Shown: piece by piece, positions 45,432 to 54,669 of the stretch
How positions within the stretch are numbered: position 1 is the first letter of the stretch
Layout of the letters: the number at the start of each line of letters is the position of its first letter
Assembly: GCF_004803795.1 (NCBI RefSeq)
Contig: NZ_CP012543.1
Coordinates: 1,550,001-1,614,000, forward strand
Length of the DNA: 64,000 bases
Reading direction: 5' to 3'
From: Campylobacter rectus
Lineage (GTDB): Bacteria > Campylobacterota > Campylobacteria > Campylobacterales > Campylobacteraceae
Position numbers and translations under genes: made by a program
Notes under the pieces: generated by a model
What the model was told of the DNA's origin: nothing
Seen by the model: only the letters and a program-made list of their open reading frames with translations
Database searches by the model: none

Positions 45432-46199
45432 TTAGCCACCTTGTGCCTCCCTAGCTTGTAAAAATTTTTCATACATATCAAAATCTATGTTGCCACAGTT
45501 ATCAAATTTAATAGTATATAGTGAGCTATTTTTTTTATTTAGATAATAGACCCTTTCCCTTTCTTTCATAATATTTATATTTTCAGTTTCAAGAATACCA
45601 TGATTGATTCCAAAAAAATTTTGATGTAAAACAAAACCGTAGTCAAGCATCAGATCAAAAGCGTAATCGCCAAAAATTATTGGCCTATCAAACCCAGCAC
45701 TCATATCTTTTAAATTTATCTTAATGTATTTTTTTGGATCTGTTTTTTTTGCTTTTAATTCATTTATAAATATTTCTTCCGTAGTTTTACCATCTCTATA
45801 ATATTTTTCTAGAGTTTGCATCCAGTTTTGCAAATTTATATTTTCCAGCTCATAATATCCTATCTGATATTTACTTCTCCAAAAGCTACCATAATAATAA
45901 ACTCTATATTCATCTATCTTGCAAGTTAAAATTAGCTTTTTATCCAAATATTGCCCTATGGCTTTTTTGTAAATTTCCTCCTTATCTAAAATTCTATCTT
46001 CATTTATACAGTATCCACTTTGGTATTTGAGGTAGTCAGACAACCAAACTAATTCAAATCCAAGTTGGGTAGTATAATTTGGAATAGTGCGGATAAAAAC
46101 AGCACAAAGCACGATAGATGAAATAGCTAATAACGATAGTGTTTTTTTGGTCTTGGTCCCCCAAAGAAACCAAATGAAGTGATTTAATTTATCTTTCAA
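45432..46199 (-). CDS. Single-pass membrane protein paired with the effector-like gene
   Basis: 255 residues, AT-rich like its partner. One TM segment (~18-38, LSLLAISSIVLCAVFI) after a short basic N-terminus, then a ~215-residue extracytoplasmic domain with many Tyr, Lys and Asn residues (YRVYYYGSFWRSKYQIGYYELENINLQ is its most aromatic part). No family recognised. It is upstream of the large gene in the same unit. A membrane-anchored immunity or chaperone role would fit, but nothing in the sequence proves it. Confidence 0.6.
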   Translation of the reverse strand: MKDKLNHFIWFLWGTKTKKTLSLLAISSIVLCAVFIRTIPNYTTQLGFELVWLSDYLKYQSGYCINEDRILDKEEIYKKAIGQYLDKKLILTCKIDEYRVYYYGSFWRSKYQIGYYELENINLQNWMQTLEKYYRDGKTTEEIFINELKAKKTDPKKYIKINLKDMSAGFDRPIIFGDYAFDLMLDYGFVLHQNFFGINHGILETENINIMKERERVYYLNKKNSSLYTIKFDNCGNIDFDMYEKFLQAREAQGG

Positions 46200-46329
46200 A
46201 ACAGTTTCCTTGTTTTTATAATTTGATATATGATATCATAAATGCGGCAATATAAGCATAATTTGCCGCAAATAAAATATAAATTGTAAATTTTATATTT
46301 GCATAAATATTTTTGCTTTAATAATCTAC

Positions 46330-47734
46330 TCAAATCGCTTTAAATTTAGTCGATTTGCCGTTAAGGTATCTGCGCGTGAAAAGCATGGGCTTGACCGCCA
46401 AGTCCGCAAACATCGCGTACCAAGTCCCCAGCATCCCAAGCCCCAGCGCGAGACTGAAAAAATACGCCAGCGCGATGCGGCACGCGAACATATACGAAAC
46501 GCTGACCCACATCGGATACCTCGCGGCGGCGGCGCGAAAAACCACGGGCAAAGTGTAGGTTAGCGGCCAGATGAGCGCCATCATGACGCCGTGCCACCAG
46601 ACGATCTGCGTCGTCATCGCCGCGGCCTCAGGCGAGAGCGAATAAAGCCGCAAAACGGGCTCCAAAAGTAGGAGTACCAAAGCCGTGCTGACTAGCTGCG
46701 CGATATAGACGGCAATCAAGACTTTTTTGGCGTAAAATTTGGCCTGCTCGAAGTCGCCCGCCCCGACGCAGCGCGATATCACGACGGTGAGCCCATGCCC
46801 ATAGCCATACCGGGCAACACCTGAAACATCGCTATCGTGCTGCCCATGGCGTTTGCGGCGATCGCGGCGGCGCGAACATCGTCACGAGGCTGAGCACCAC
46901 GATGCGCCCGAGGAAAAACTACCGTTTTCAAAGCCGTATGGCACGCCGATGCTTAAAATTCGCTTTATCATCGCGTAGTCGAAGTCGTATTTTAGAGTTT
47001 TTCTTATGTGTAGCTTAAGCCTAACATCAAGCAGCAGATAGACGACTATCGCGGCGGCTAGGACTCTAGCGACCAGCGTCGGGACGGCGATGCCGGTGAA
47101 CCCAGCCTAAAAGTATGGATCGCGACCGCGGTAAGAACGACGTTTAGCACGTTCATTGCGAGCATGATATACATCGGTAGCTTGGCGTTGCCCATCGTGC
47201 GAAATATCGCCGCACCCGCCGAATACGCTGCCAAAAACGATAGCGAAAATGCGACGATCGTGAGATACGCGTCCACGTCGCGCCTGACCTCGGGCGATAT
47301 GTCGCCAAAAACCGCGCCGAATATAAAATCCTTGCCAGCCAAGATGAGCGCCGTGACGACGAGTGAGATGATGAGGCTAAACCAAAGCAATTGATTTACG
47401 GCGTTTCGGGCGTTGCCGGCTTGCTTTGAGCCCAGATACTGCCGGCGATGACTGCTCCGCCCGTCGCGACCTCGGCAAAAACGCTGATAAAAAGCGCCAT
47501 CACAAACTCTACGAGCGAGACTGCTGAGACCGCGCTTTTGCCGATGTTTGCGGCCATTATCGAGCCTGCAAGCCCTACCGAATACTCCGAAAATTGCTCA
47601 ATAGCGATGAGCAAAATAGCTTTGCCAAATCGGCGTTCGAGAAAAATCTCTGCGGCTCTAACTTCTCGTTTGAGGCGGATTTTGACACGGCGGCTCTTTT
47701 TGGCGGCGGGCAGATTTGCTTTCGGCGCCCGCAC
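46330..47734 (-). pseudogene. MATE-family transporter gene broken by about five frameshifts
   Basis: Consecutive minus-strand frames join into one MATE protein: residues from 47734 (FGKAILLIAIEQFSEYSVGL, AEVATGGAVIAGS), then 47390-47058 (WFSLIISLVV, SAGAAIFRTMGNAKLPMYIM), then short pieces (GIAVPTLVARVLAAAIVV, IKRILSIGVPYGFENGSF, IVVLSLVTMF), then 46782-46330 (ISRCVGAGDFEQAKFYAKK, WPLTYTLPVVFRAAAARYP). Each join needs one base inserted, near 47431, 47098, 46920, 46875 and 46790, and each lies in or beside a G/C-rich or T run. Between joins the protein is well conserved and free of stops. Either very recent decay or a patch of base-call errors. Confidence 0.75.
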
Positions 47735-47759
47735 TGTTTTGACGCAATTATATTCAAAT

Positions 47760-48360
47760 TTTAAAATTTGCGTTAGCCTGGTCCTGCAAAATCATTGCCT
47801 AATCCTGCAAATTTTATTTTTTTCGGGATTTTTTGTTTGCGGCGGATGAGCACAGCGAAATTTGACCGCGTTTTTGTTCGTCCAAATTCGGTGCTGAATT
47901 TTAAGATTTTACTAAAATTTGACGGCAAATTTAACTCGCATCTTTTTGACGCGAATTTTTTAAATTTCAAAATTTGACGCGGCGGATTTTGACGACTTAA
48001 ATTTATCTACCACAGATAAAACCTCGCATAAAACCCACAAAACACTAAAAGGGCTCGGGTTTTGCCGCGCAAAATTTGAATATCTCAAAATTTTAAGCCA
48101 AATAAATCAAATTTTAGTTTAGTTTATAGCAATTTTAGACTGGTTAAAAGGCGAACGCAAGGCAAAGTTTAAACTGGTTTTTTAGAAAAGTAGCTCAAAT
48201 TTGATCCAGGCTTTTGAGTTAAATTTAGGCAAGTAAAAAGCAGGCGGTGCAAAATTTAGCCCAAATTTGCGTCGAGTAAAATTTATCAAATTTAAAGCTA
48301 AATTTGAGCGGGTTTTTCAGTCGAATTTTGGCCGAATTTAACGTAAAAAGCAAAAGCTCA
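47760..48360. other. Gene-free stretch
   Basis: 600 bp of AAATTT-rich DNA between the MATE pseudogene and pflA. No gene, RNA or hairpin recognised. Confidence 0.45.
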
Positions 48361-48364
48361 AAAT

Positions 48365-50737
48365 TTACTCCACGAGCTTCATCTGCTCGGCGCAGATGGC
48401 CTTCCACGAGCTTTGTAAATTTGAGCCGACGCACTCCTGCAGATACGGCTTTGCTTCGCTTTCGCGTTTTAGCTTGATGTAGATTTCCGAGATCTGAGCT
48501 AGTGCTCGCAGTCTGTTTTCCGGATCTAAGCGCGTATCTACGAGTTCTCGCGCAACGTCCAGAGCCTCGCCTAGTCTATCCAGCTTACTTAGCGAGCCGA
48601 TGTACTCAAAGTCGATTTTCGGGCTAAAAGTGTCGATATGTAGGCGTTTTTGTAGGTCGATCGCCTTTTTAGCGTAAACCGACGCGTTTAAAAAATCGTT
48701 CGCGCCGTATGTCGCCTCGGCCATACGGTCGTAGAGCTCGATGACCTTAAAGTCGTTTCTGCGCAGCGTCTCGACGGCCGTTATCGTCGCGGCGGCGTCG
48801 GCGAACTTGCCAAGCCCCATCAACGCCTCAAATCTATAAAAAAGCACGGGCGAGACGTCGGCGTACTCCTGCCTGGACGCGACAGCCAGGGCTTCGTCGG
48901 CCACGCGCAAGGCGTCGTTATACTTCTGCGTCTTTATCAAAACGGAGGCTAGCTTGATGAGCCACTCCACGCGGTCGAGCATATCGGGCGCAAGGATATT
49001 TTGCGAGGCTAGCTCGTGCGCGGCGGCGAAGCGCGATAGGCGCATATAGCAGTCAAAGAGCTTAAATTTAGCCCCGATTTTCTCGCCTATGCCGTAGTTT
49101 TCGGTCAAATTTACAGCCATAGCGCAGTCGTTTTGACGGATGGCTTCACTCGTTAAATTTAGCGCGGCCTGAGCCAAGACGGCGCTAGCGTCCGTATCGT
49201 TTAGATCGCGCACAGCCTGGGTATAGCGCAGAACATCCTCAAATTTACGCTCTTTTAGATAGAGAGCAACCTGCTCTTTTAGCGCCTTAGCTCCGACGTC
49301 CGTTTTGCCGTATTTTTCGATGAGGGCGTCGTAGCGCTCGTGCAGCTTAGTCGCGTTACTCTCGTCGTTTCTGGCGAAAAATAGCCTATCGAGCGCATTT
49401 TGCACGACAGCGGCGTACTGCCCGTCCGCAAACTCGCTTTGATATCTTTTTAGATAGTCGTAGGCTTTTTGCGTATTGGGCGTGCCCATTAGCGCGATGC
49501 CTAGATTTTTTAGCACGGTTTCGTAATCATCGTCGTTTTTATTTAGACGAGCGAGTAAAATTTCATAAATTCTCGCAGCGATGTCGTCGATCTTTTTTTC
49601 GTGAAATATCCCCGCCAGAGCTGTTAGCTTCGAGGTGTCGTTTAGTAGATACTCGTGATTTCTATCTAGGATTTTTAGCATATATTCTTTGGCGCGGTCG
49701 AATTTGGCTTTGTCGATACTGCCCTGCACGAGGCTCAGAGCCGCGCGGCTGGCGACATCGAGCGTCTGCGCCGAATAGAGCACGTTCTCATACATCCTCA
49801 CGGCCTCGTCCTGTCTGCCCGTGACGTAGAGCCTGTCGGCAAACTCGAGTATGGCCAGCTTTGTAAAATTTGAGTTTGGATGCTCGTTTATAAGGATATC
49901 TAGCGTGTAGTTTGCGTCACTGACGAGCTCTTGCTTGAGGTAGGCCTTGGTCACGAGATATAGCACCTCGGGGTAGTTTTCGTCCGAGACAAAGCGTCTC
50001 ATCCACGCGCGCCCCTCGGATGCGATATCCGCCGCGTCAGAGCCCTCGAAGCTGTTTTGCGAGTCTAAAATTTTATCCAAAGCGCGCAGTCTATAGAGCA
50101 AAAACTCGCTGGCAAAGATGCTGTTTGCATAGCGCCTTAACGCCGTTTGGCTAGTAGCTATCGCGTCGTCGTAGCGCTTGGCGTCGTAGCTTTTTTTCAC
50201 GTCCAGATACATATTTATATCGTTGCTGTCGCTATTTTCGATCGGAGCTTTGTTTAGATCGAGCGGCCCGACGCTAGGGGATATCATCCGTTCAAATATC
50301 GGAGCGAAATTTACCCCCGCGTTTGTTTGCTTTTTAAATTCGCTTAAATTTTGATCTATCACGATCGTGTGGCGCTTGGCAAGCCCGCCGTTTTTGCTAA
50401 AGGGCACGACGGACTCGCCGTAAAGAAGATCGCTAGATGAAATGAGGCGCGAATTTGCACGCGGCACGACGTATATCCTCATACCGCCTTTCTCCTCGCG
50501 AAACCTCACCTCAACGAGAGATAAAATTTTATCGCTCACTTTTGGCAGTGCACCGCCCGGGATGTCGCAGTAGTATAGCTTTCGGTCGTAGGCTAGGATC
50601 TCCTCTTTGCACGCAAATTCCTTTTCGTCCAGCAAATTTAGCACGCTGTAGGTCTTGCCGTCCTCTGCGCCCGAATTTACGCTAAGGCTAAAAGAAAACG
50701 CTAAAATAGGTAAAAAAAACAAAAGATATTTTTTCAT
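48365..50737 (-). CDS. pflA: PflA-type periplasmic TPR protein of the flagellar motor
   Basis: 790 residues, close to the 788 of C. jejuni PflA. Signal peptide (KKYLLFFLPILAFSFSLSVNSG), then the family opening with LSVNSG, and VGPLDLNKAPI with DINMYLDVKKSYDAKRYDDA before a long array of TPR-like helical pairs to the C-terminus. In C. jejuni loss of PflA gives a paralysed flagellum; it is part of the periplasmic disk scaffold of the motor. Single gene here; in C. jejuni it lies beside the nuo operon, which is not in this window. Confidence 0.88.
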   Translation of the reverse strand: MKKYLLFFLPILAFSFSLSVNSGAEDGKTYSVLNLLDEKEFACKEEILAYDRKLYYCDIPGGALPKVSDKILSLVEVRFREEKGGMRIYVVPRANSRLISSSDLLYGESVVPFSKNGGLAKRHTIVIDQNLSEFKKQTNAGVNFAPIFERMISPSVGPLDLNKAPIENSDSNDINMYLDVKKSYDAKRYDDAIATSQTALRRYANSIFASEFLLYRLRALDKILDSQNSFEGSDAADIASEGRAWMRRFVSDENYPEVLYLVTKAYLKQELVSDANYTLDILINEHPNSNFTKLAILEFADRLYVTGRQDEAVRMYENVLYSAQTLDVASRAALSLVQGSIDKAKFDRAKEYMLKILDRNHEYLLNDTSKLTALAGIFHEKKIDDIAARIYEILLARLNKNDDDYETVLKNLGIALMGTPNTQKAYDYLKRYQSEFADGQYAAVVQNALDRLFFARNDESNATKLHERYDALIEKYGKTDVGAKALKEQVALYLKERKFEDVLRYTQAVRDLNDTDASAVLAQAALNLTSEAIRQNDCAMAVNLTENYGIGEKIGAKFKLFDCYMRLSRFAAAHELASQNILAPDMLDRVEWLIKLASVLIKTQKYNDALRVADEALAVASRQEYADVSPVLFYRFEALMGLGKFADAAATITAVETLRRNDFKVIELYDRMAEATYGANDFLNASVYAKKAIDLQKRLHIDTFSPKIDFEYIGSLSKLDRLGEALDVARELVDTRLDPENRLRALAQISEIYIKLKRESEAKPYLQECVGSNLQSSWKAICAEQMKLVE

Positions 50738-50744
50738 ACGGCGA

Positions 50745-51645
50745 TTATACCCTTTTTCGTTTAAAATCGTTATAAAAGCGAATTTTGCGTGCTTTTGGGG
50801 CGATTTTTTTACCGAATTTCGTGCATTTGGATAAAATTTTATTTAGCTTAAATTTAATTTCGGTAAAGCAGAGGATTTTATTTTTACGGACGTGATTTTT
50901 AAGCCTTGCTTCACGTAGGGCCTTTTAGTCGCGGTTTTGTCGTTGGCGAAGCCGTTTATTAAACGGCCCTCTTTTTACGGCTTTTGCAACCGAGCTTGGC
51001 TACGGCGGCCGATTACACCGAGCCGAAAAAATATATTTGCGGATGAGCCGCCATAAAGCACGGGCGTTATTTTGTTTGGCAAATTAGCGGGCGGCAGCTA
51101 AATTTGGGCAAGCTTTCTGCCGAATTTAGGCTACGGCGTCAAATTTTTGCCAAATTTAAAATATAATTCGCCGATGCCGCAAATTTACGCAACGTGTTTG
51201 ACCGCGCCAAATTTTACGATGTTTAAAAAGACCCGGCCCGGAGCCGAATTTTGATTTTGAAGCTTTTTAAATGCTGCTTTGCTAAACCCGCCAATACCGC
51301 ACCGTCAAATTTTGCGCTAAACGCTTTTGCGTGAAAATAATTTTATTTTCGGATTTTTAGCGCTCAATTTTCTAAAACATTGCCTTTTTTGAGGGGGCTA
51401 AATTTGCGATTGTGAAATTCGGCGAAATAGTAAAATTTGAATTTTTAGTATCTTAGCCGTCCTTGGAGTTTGTTTTGCCGCATCCGATCGCTCCGCCATT
51501 TTATATCAATGTTTGCGAAACCGCCTTTTTGCAGTTAAATTTTAGCTTGCAAGGCTTGATCATACGATCAAATTTTGCTTTAACTTTCGGCTCTCCCGTT
51601 TCAAATTTTATCCGTCAAATTTTGCCGAGTATTTAAATCTAACCG
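50745..51645. other. Gene-free stretch upstream of pflA
   Basis: 900 bp of AAATTT-rich DNA with one near-perfect palindrome, GCCGTTTA T TAAACGGC (50951-50967), followed by a T5 run on the + strand. It resembles a terminator but no gene lies upstream of it on that strand. No gene seen. Confidence 0.45.
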
Positions 51646-51652
51646 TATGCCG

Positions 51653-52408
51653 CTACGCCTCTTTTGAGATCTTAACGAGCTTAAAGGCGTATCCGCTAAA
51701 TTTCGCCCTGCAAAGCGCAACCGTGCCCTTCATCTGCGGCTCTAGCTTAAATTTAGCCTTCGCTTCGGCGCCCTTAGCCTGCACGCTCACCATATCGCCG
51801 TCTTTTACCTTTGCGGCCGCGGCAAACGACGCCGAGCCGATTAGCTCCTTTACCTCGCCATCTAAATTTGAGCCGTCCGCCTCATCCATAAAAAACACGA
51901 CGCTGCCGTCAAAGCTCTCGGGCTCTTTTAGCGGCGCTAGCTCGCCGTCCGTTTTAAACTCGCCCTGCTCGCCGTCAGCCAAAACGACGTTTTTACCGAG
52001 CATTTGCAAAAACTCGAATATATTTTTCGCGTCCGCATGCGCCAAAAAGGAGCTATCGATCACGATATTTTCGCACCCCTCTAAAAACTCTGCGATCTGC
52101 TCAAACTCCTCCTCGCCGACGTTACACTCGCCGCTTAGGTACCCTTCGTCAAGCCCCTCAAAATATTCGCGCGTTTGCTCGTCAAATTTAGCCGCGTCAA
52201 GCGAGTATTTGCAAAGCAACGCTAACACGTAACTAGCCGATCCGATCTCGCAGCGGATGAGATTGCTGGCGCCTAGAATTTTATCCTCAAAGCAAGAAAT
52301 ATATAAAAACTCGTTTTGTTTTATCCGCTCCGCTAGCTGCGGATTTTGCTCGCAGAGCAGGCTTGCCAGGCTTAAAGTTTTTGCATTTTTAAATTCGCCG
52401 AATTTCAT
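51653..52408 (-). CDS. Uncharacterised protein, C-terminus reminiscent of NuoG
   Basis: 251 residues, acidic and without signal peptide or TM. The N-terminal ~120 residues have an unusual Glu/Asp/Phe-rich composition; the middle (IVIDSSFLAHADAKNIFEFLQMLGKNVVLAD) looks like an alpha/beta domain; the last ~45 (GDMVSVQAKGAEAKAKFKLEPQMKGTVAL) resemble the C-terminal beta-barrel of NuoG/molybdopterin-type proteins. In C. jejuni pflA borders the nuo operon, so a NuoG-derived fragment or paralogue is possible. I am not sure of any function. Confidence 0.5.
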   Translation of the reverse strand: MKFGEFKNAKTLSLASLLCEQNPQLAERIKQNEFLYISCFEDKILGASNLIRCEIGSASYVLALLCKYSLDAAKFDEQTREYFEGLDEGYLSGECNVGEEEFEQIAEFLEGCENIVIDSSFLAHADAKNIFEFLQMLGKNVVLADGEQGEFKTDGELAPLKEPESFDGSVVFFMDEADGSNLDGEVKELIGSASFAAAAKVKDGDMVSVQAKGAEAKAKFKLEPQMKGTVALCRAKFSGYAFKLVKISKEA

Positions 52409-52492
52409 CGTTTATCCTTTAAATTTAGCTTGGATTTTATAAAAATTTGTTTTAAGAGGGGGTAAATTTGCGCCGATTAGACGCAAATTCGG

Positions 52493-53176
52493 TTATTTTT
52501 CCAGGCCGAATTTAACGGCTGCTTTAGCAAGCTCGAGAGTGGCATCTACGAATTTATCTTTTTTCGTCGCATACGGCAAAAATAGCGGTATCTCCGTGCA
52601 AGCCGCGATATATGCGTCGGCCTCGATAGCCGCGATCGTGTCGTTAAAGAGACCCACGTACTCCTTTAGCTTATTTGCTTTTGCGCCCTTGTAGATGCAG
52701 TCCATGATGTCGGTCATCAAATTTTCAGGAATTTTTACGCACGTAAGATCTGCGGCGATCAGCTCGTTTTCGTAAATTTTAGCCGCGGTCGTGCCGGTAG
52801 TGGCGATGACGGCGATCTTTTTAGCGTGAGGGAAATTCGACTTTATCGACGCAGTCGCGATTTTAGCGATGTGCAGGATATTTACGCCGCACTCCTGCGT
52901 TAGGCGCTTGGCAAAATAATGAGCCGTATTGCAAGCTATGCAGATAGCCTCGCAACCCGCGTTTTTGAGCCTTATCGCGGACTCTTTCATAAAAGGAAAC
53001 GGATCCTCGCCTCCGTGCAGGATATACGCCGTGCGGTCAGGTATCTGCGGGTAGTTGTCGATGACGATATGGATGTTGTCTTGATCTTTTGCGGCGTTTG
53101 TGAGTTCTACGATCTTGGCATACAAGTCGATAGTGGCTAACGGCCCCATACCGCCTAAAATTCCGATTCGTTTCAT
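52493..53176 (-). CDS. Aspartate racemase
   Basis: 227 residues, the usual length for the aspartate/glutamate racemase family. Start MKRIGILGGMGPLATIDLYAKIV is typical of aspartate racemases. The two catalytic cysteines lie in ICIACNTAHYF and AACTEIPLFL. Interconverts L- and D-aspartate. It ends the aspA/dcuA/racemase cluster, sharing its aspartate substrate with AspA, and is separated from dcuA by a terminator hairpin that may let only part of the transcription through. Confidence 0.85.
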   Translation of the reverse strand: MKRIGILGGMGPLATIDLYAKIVELTNAAKDQDNIHIVIDNYPQIPDRTAYILHGGEDPFPFMKESAIRLKNAGCEAICIACNTAHYFAKRLTQECGVNILHIAKIATASIKSNFPHAKKIAVIATTGTTAAKIYENELIAADLTCVKIPENLMTDIMDCIYKGAKANKLKEYVGLFNDTIAAIEADAYIAACTEIPLFLPYATKKDKFVDATLELAKAAVKFGLEK

Positions 53177-53198
53177 GAAAAAGTCCTTAAATTTAAAA

Positions 53199-53220
53199 AG
53201 CCGAGAGCGAAGTCTCGGCT
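53199..53220 (-). terminator. Intercistronic terminator, dcuA to racemase
   Basis: AGCCGAGA (53199-53206), 6-nt loop, TCTCGGCT (53213-53220); on the minus strand it is followed by a T-rich run. Located in the 62-bp gap after the dcuA stop. Confidence 0.75.
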
Positions 53221-53238
53221 AAATTTAGCTCGAAATCC

Positions 53239-54582
53239 TTAGATAAGAACAGGAGCTATGAGGAATGCAAACGCGACCGAAAGAGCGACCATTATGGTGC
53301 CCGGCACGAAGAACGAGTGGTTAAATACGAATTTACCGACTCTTGTTGTGCCCGTATCGTCCATAGCGATAGCGCCCAAAGTGGTCGGATACGTAGGAAG
53401 CACGAAAAGTCCTGAAACGGCGGCAAATGAAGCGACTAGGATCCAAATTTGACCTGAGTTTTCAGGAGACGTCATACCCAGCGCAGCAGCGACCGCAGGC
53501 ATCATAACGCGAGTGGTTGCGGCTTGAGAGTATAGCAAGCAGCTTAAGAAATATAACGCGATAGCTAACACGAACGGATACTGCGTAACGACGTTTTTGG
53601 CTACCTCTTTGATACCGTCGATGTGGCCGTTTACAAAAGTAGTGCCCAGCCATGCGATACCGATGACGCAGATGCACGCATTCATACCGCTTTGGAAAGT
53701 GCTGGTAGAAAGCAATTTGCTAGTATCAACCTTACAAAGCGTGGCGATAAGAAAGCCGATAGTAAGCATAAAGCTGATGATCGCGGCATCTCTGGAAAGG
53801 ATAGGTTTTGCCACGATGCCTAGGCTCTTTGAAATAATAAGCGCATAGCAAACGACAATCAAAACGCCGACGGCAAATATCGCGACCGATCTTTTCGCGT
53901 AAGGTTTAAGCTCCTGATACTCTACCTCTTTTATCTCTGCGACCGCGCCTCTAGCAAGTCTGTCTTGGTAGATAGGGTCTTTTGAGAGGTCTAGATCGTA
54001 AAATTTATTTACGATAAAAGCCGTAACTAGCATAGCTACGAAAGTAGTAGATATGCAGACAAAAAGTAACATCGGATAGCTAACGCCAAGAGGCTCGCAA
54101 ACGCCCGTCATCGCAACGAAAGCCGCAGATATCGGGCTGGCGGTGATGGCCACCTGAGACGAAACGACCGAGAGCGCAAGAGGCGCGCTAGGTTTGATAT
54201 TTTGCGTCTTAGCAACCTCGACGATAACCGGAATCATAGAAAACGCAGTGTGACCCGTGCCCGCTAGTATCGTAAGCATATACGTAACGATAGGCGCTAG
54301 ATAGTTGATTTGTTTTGGATTTTTACGCAAAATTTTAGATGCGACCTGAACTAAATAATCAAGTCCGCCCGCGACTTGCATCGCAGTGATGGCAGAAATA
54401 ACGGACGCGATGATGAGGATAACGTCCATCGGGATATCTTTCATATCCACTTTCATACCGAGTATCGCCAAAACGACTACGCCAAGACCGCCGGCGTAGC
54501 CGACACCCATACCTCCCAGCCTAACGCCCAGGTAGATACCTCCAAGTAGGACTATAATCTGTAAAATCAGCATTATATCCAT
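53239..54582 (-). CDS. dcuA: Anaerobic C4-dicarboxylate transporter, DcuA-like
   Basis: 447 residues with about twelve TM segments. ILIIASVISAITAMQVAGGLDYLV and ILAGTGHTAF, then VVSSQVAITASPISAAFV, follow E. coli DcuA more closely than DcuB. Known: exchange of fumarate, aspartate and succinate across the inner membrane, feeding fumarate respiration. It lies 87 bp after aspA on the same strand, the same order as C. jejuni Cj0087-Cj0088. Confidence 0.92.
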   Translation of the reverse strand: MDIMLILQIIVLLGGIYLGVRLGGMGVGYAGGLGVVVLAILGMKVDMKDIPMDVILIIASVISAITAMQVAGGLDYLVQVASKILRKNPKQINYLAPIVTYMLTILAGTGHTAFSMIPVIVEVAKTQNIKPSAPLALSVVSSQVAITASPISAAFVAMTGVCEPLGVSYPMLLFVCISTTFVAMLVTAFIVNKFYDLDLSKDPIYQDRLARGAVAEIKEVEYQELKPYAKRSVAIFAVGVLIVVCYALIISKSLGIVAKPILSRDAAIISFMLTIGFLIATLCKVDTSKLLSTSTFQSGMNACICVIGIAWLGTTFVNGHIDGIKEVAKNVVTQYPFVLAIALYFLSCLLYSQAATTRVMMPAVAAALGMTSPENSGQIWILVASFAAVSGLFVLPTYPTTLGAIAMDDTGTTRVGKFVFNHSFFVPGTIMVALSVAFAFLIAPVLI

Positions 54583-54627
54583 AGGAAAACTCCTTATATT
54601 TAAATTTTTTAACTTACAAATTTAAAA

Positions 54628-54650
54628 TGCGCCGAATTCGCTTCGGCGCA
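54628..54650 (-). terminator. Intercistronic hairpin, aspA to dcuA
   Basis: TGCGCCGAA (54628-54636), 5-nt loop, TTCGGCGCA (54642-54650), followed on the minus strand by ATTTTAAATTT. It probably attenuates read-through from aspA into dcuA. Confidence 0.7.
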
Positions 54651-54669
54651 CCTCGACTTTAACTCAAAT

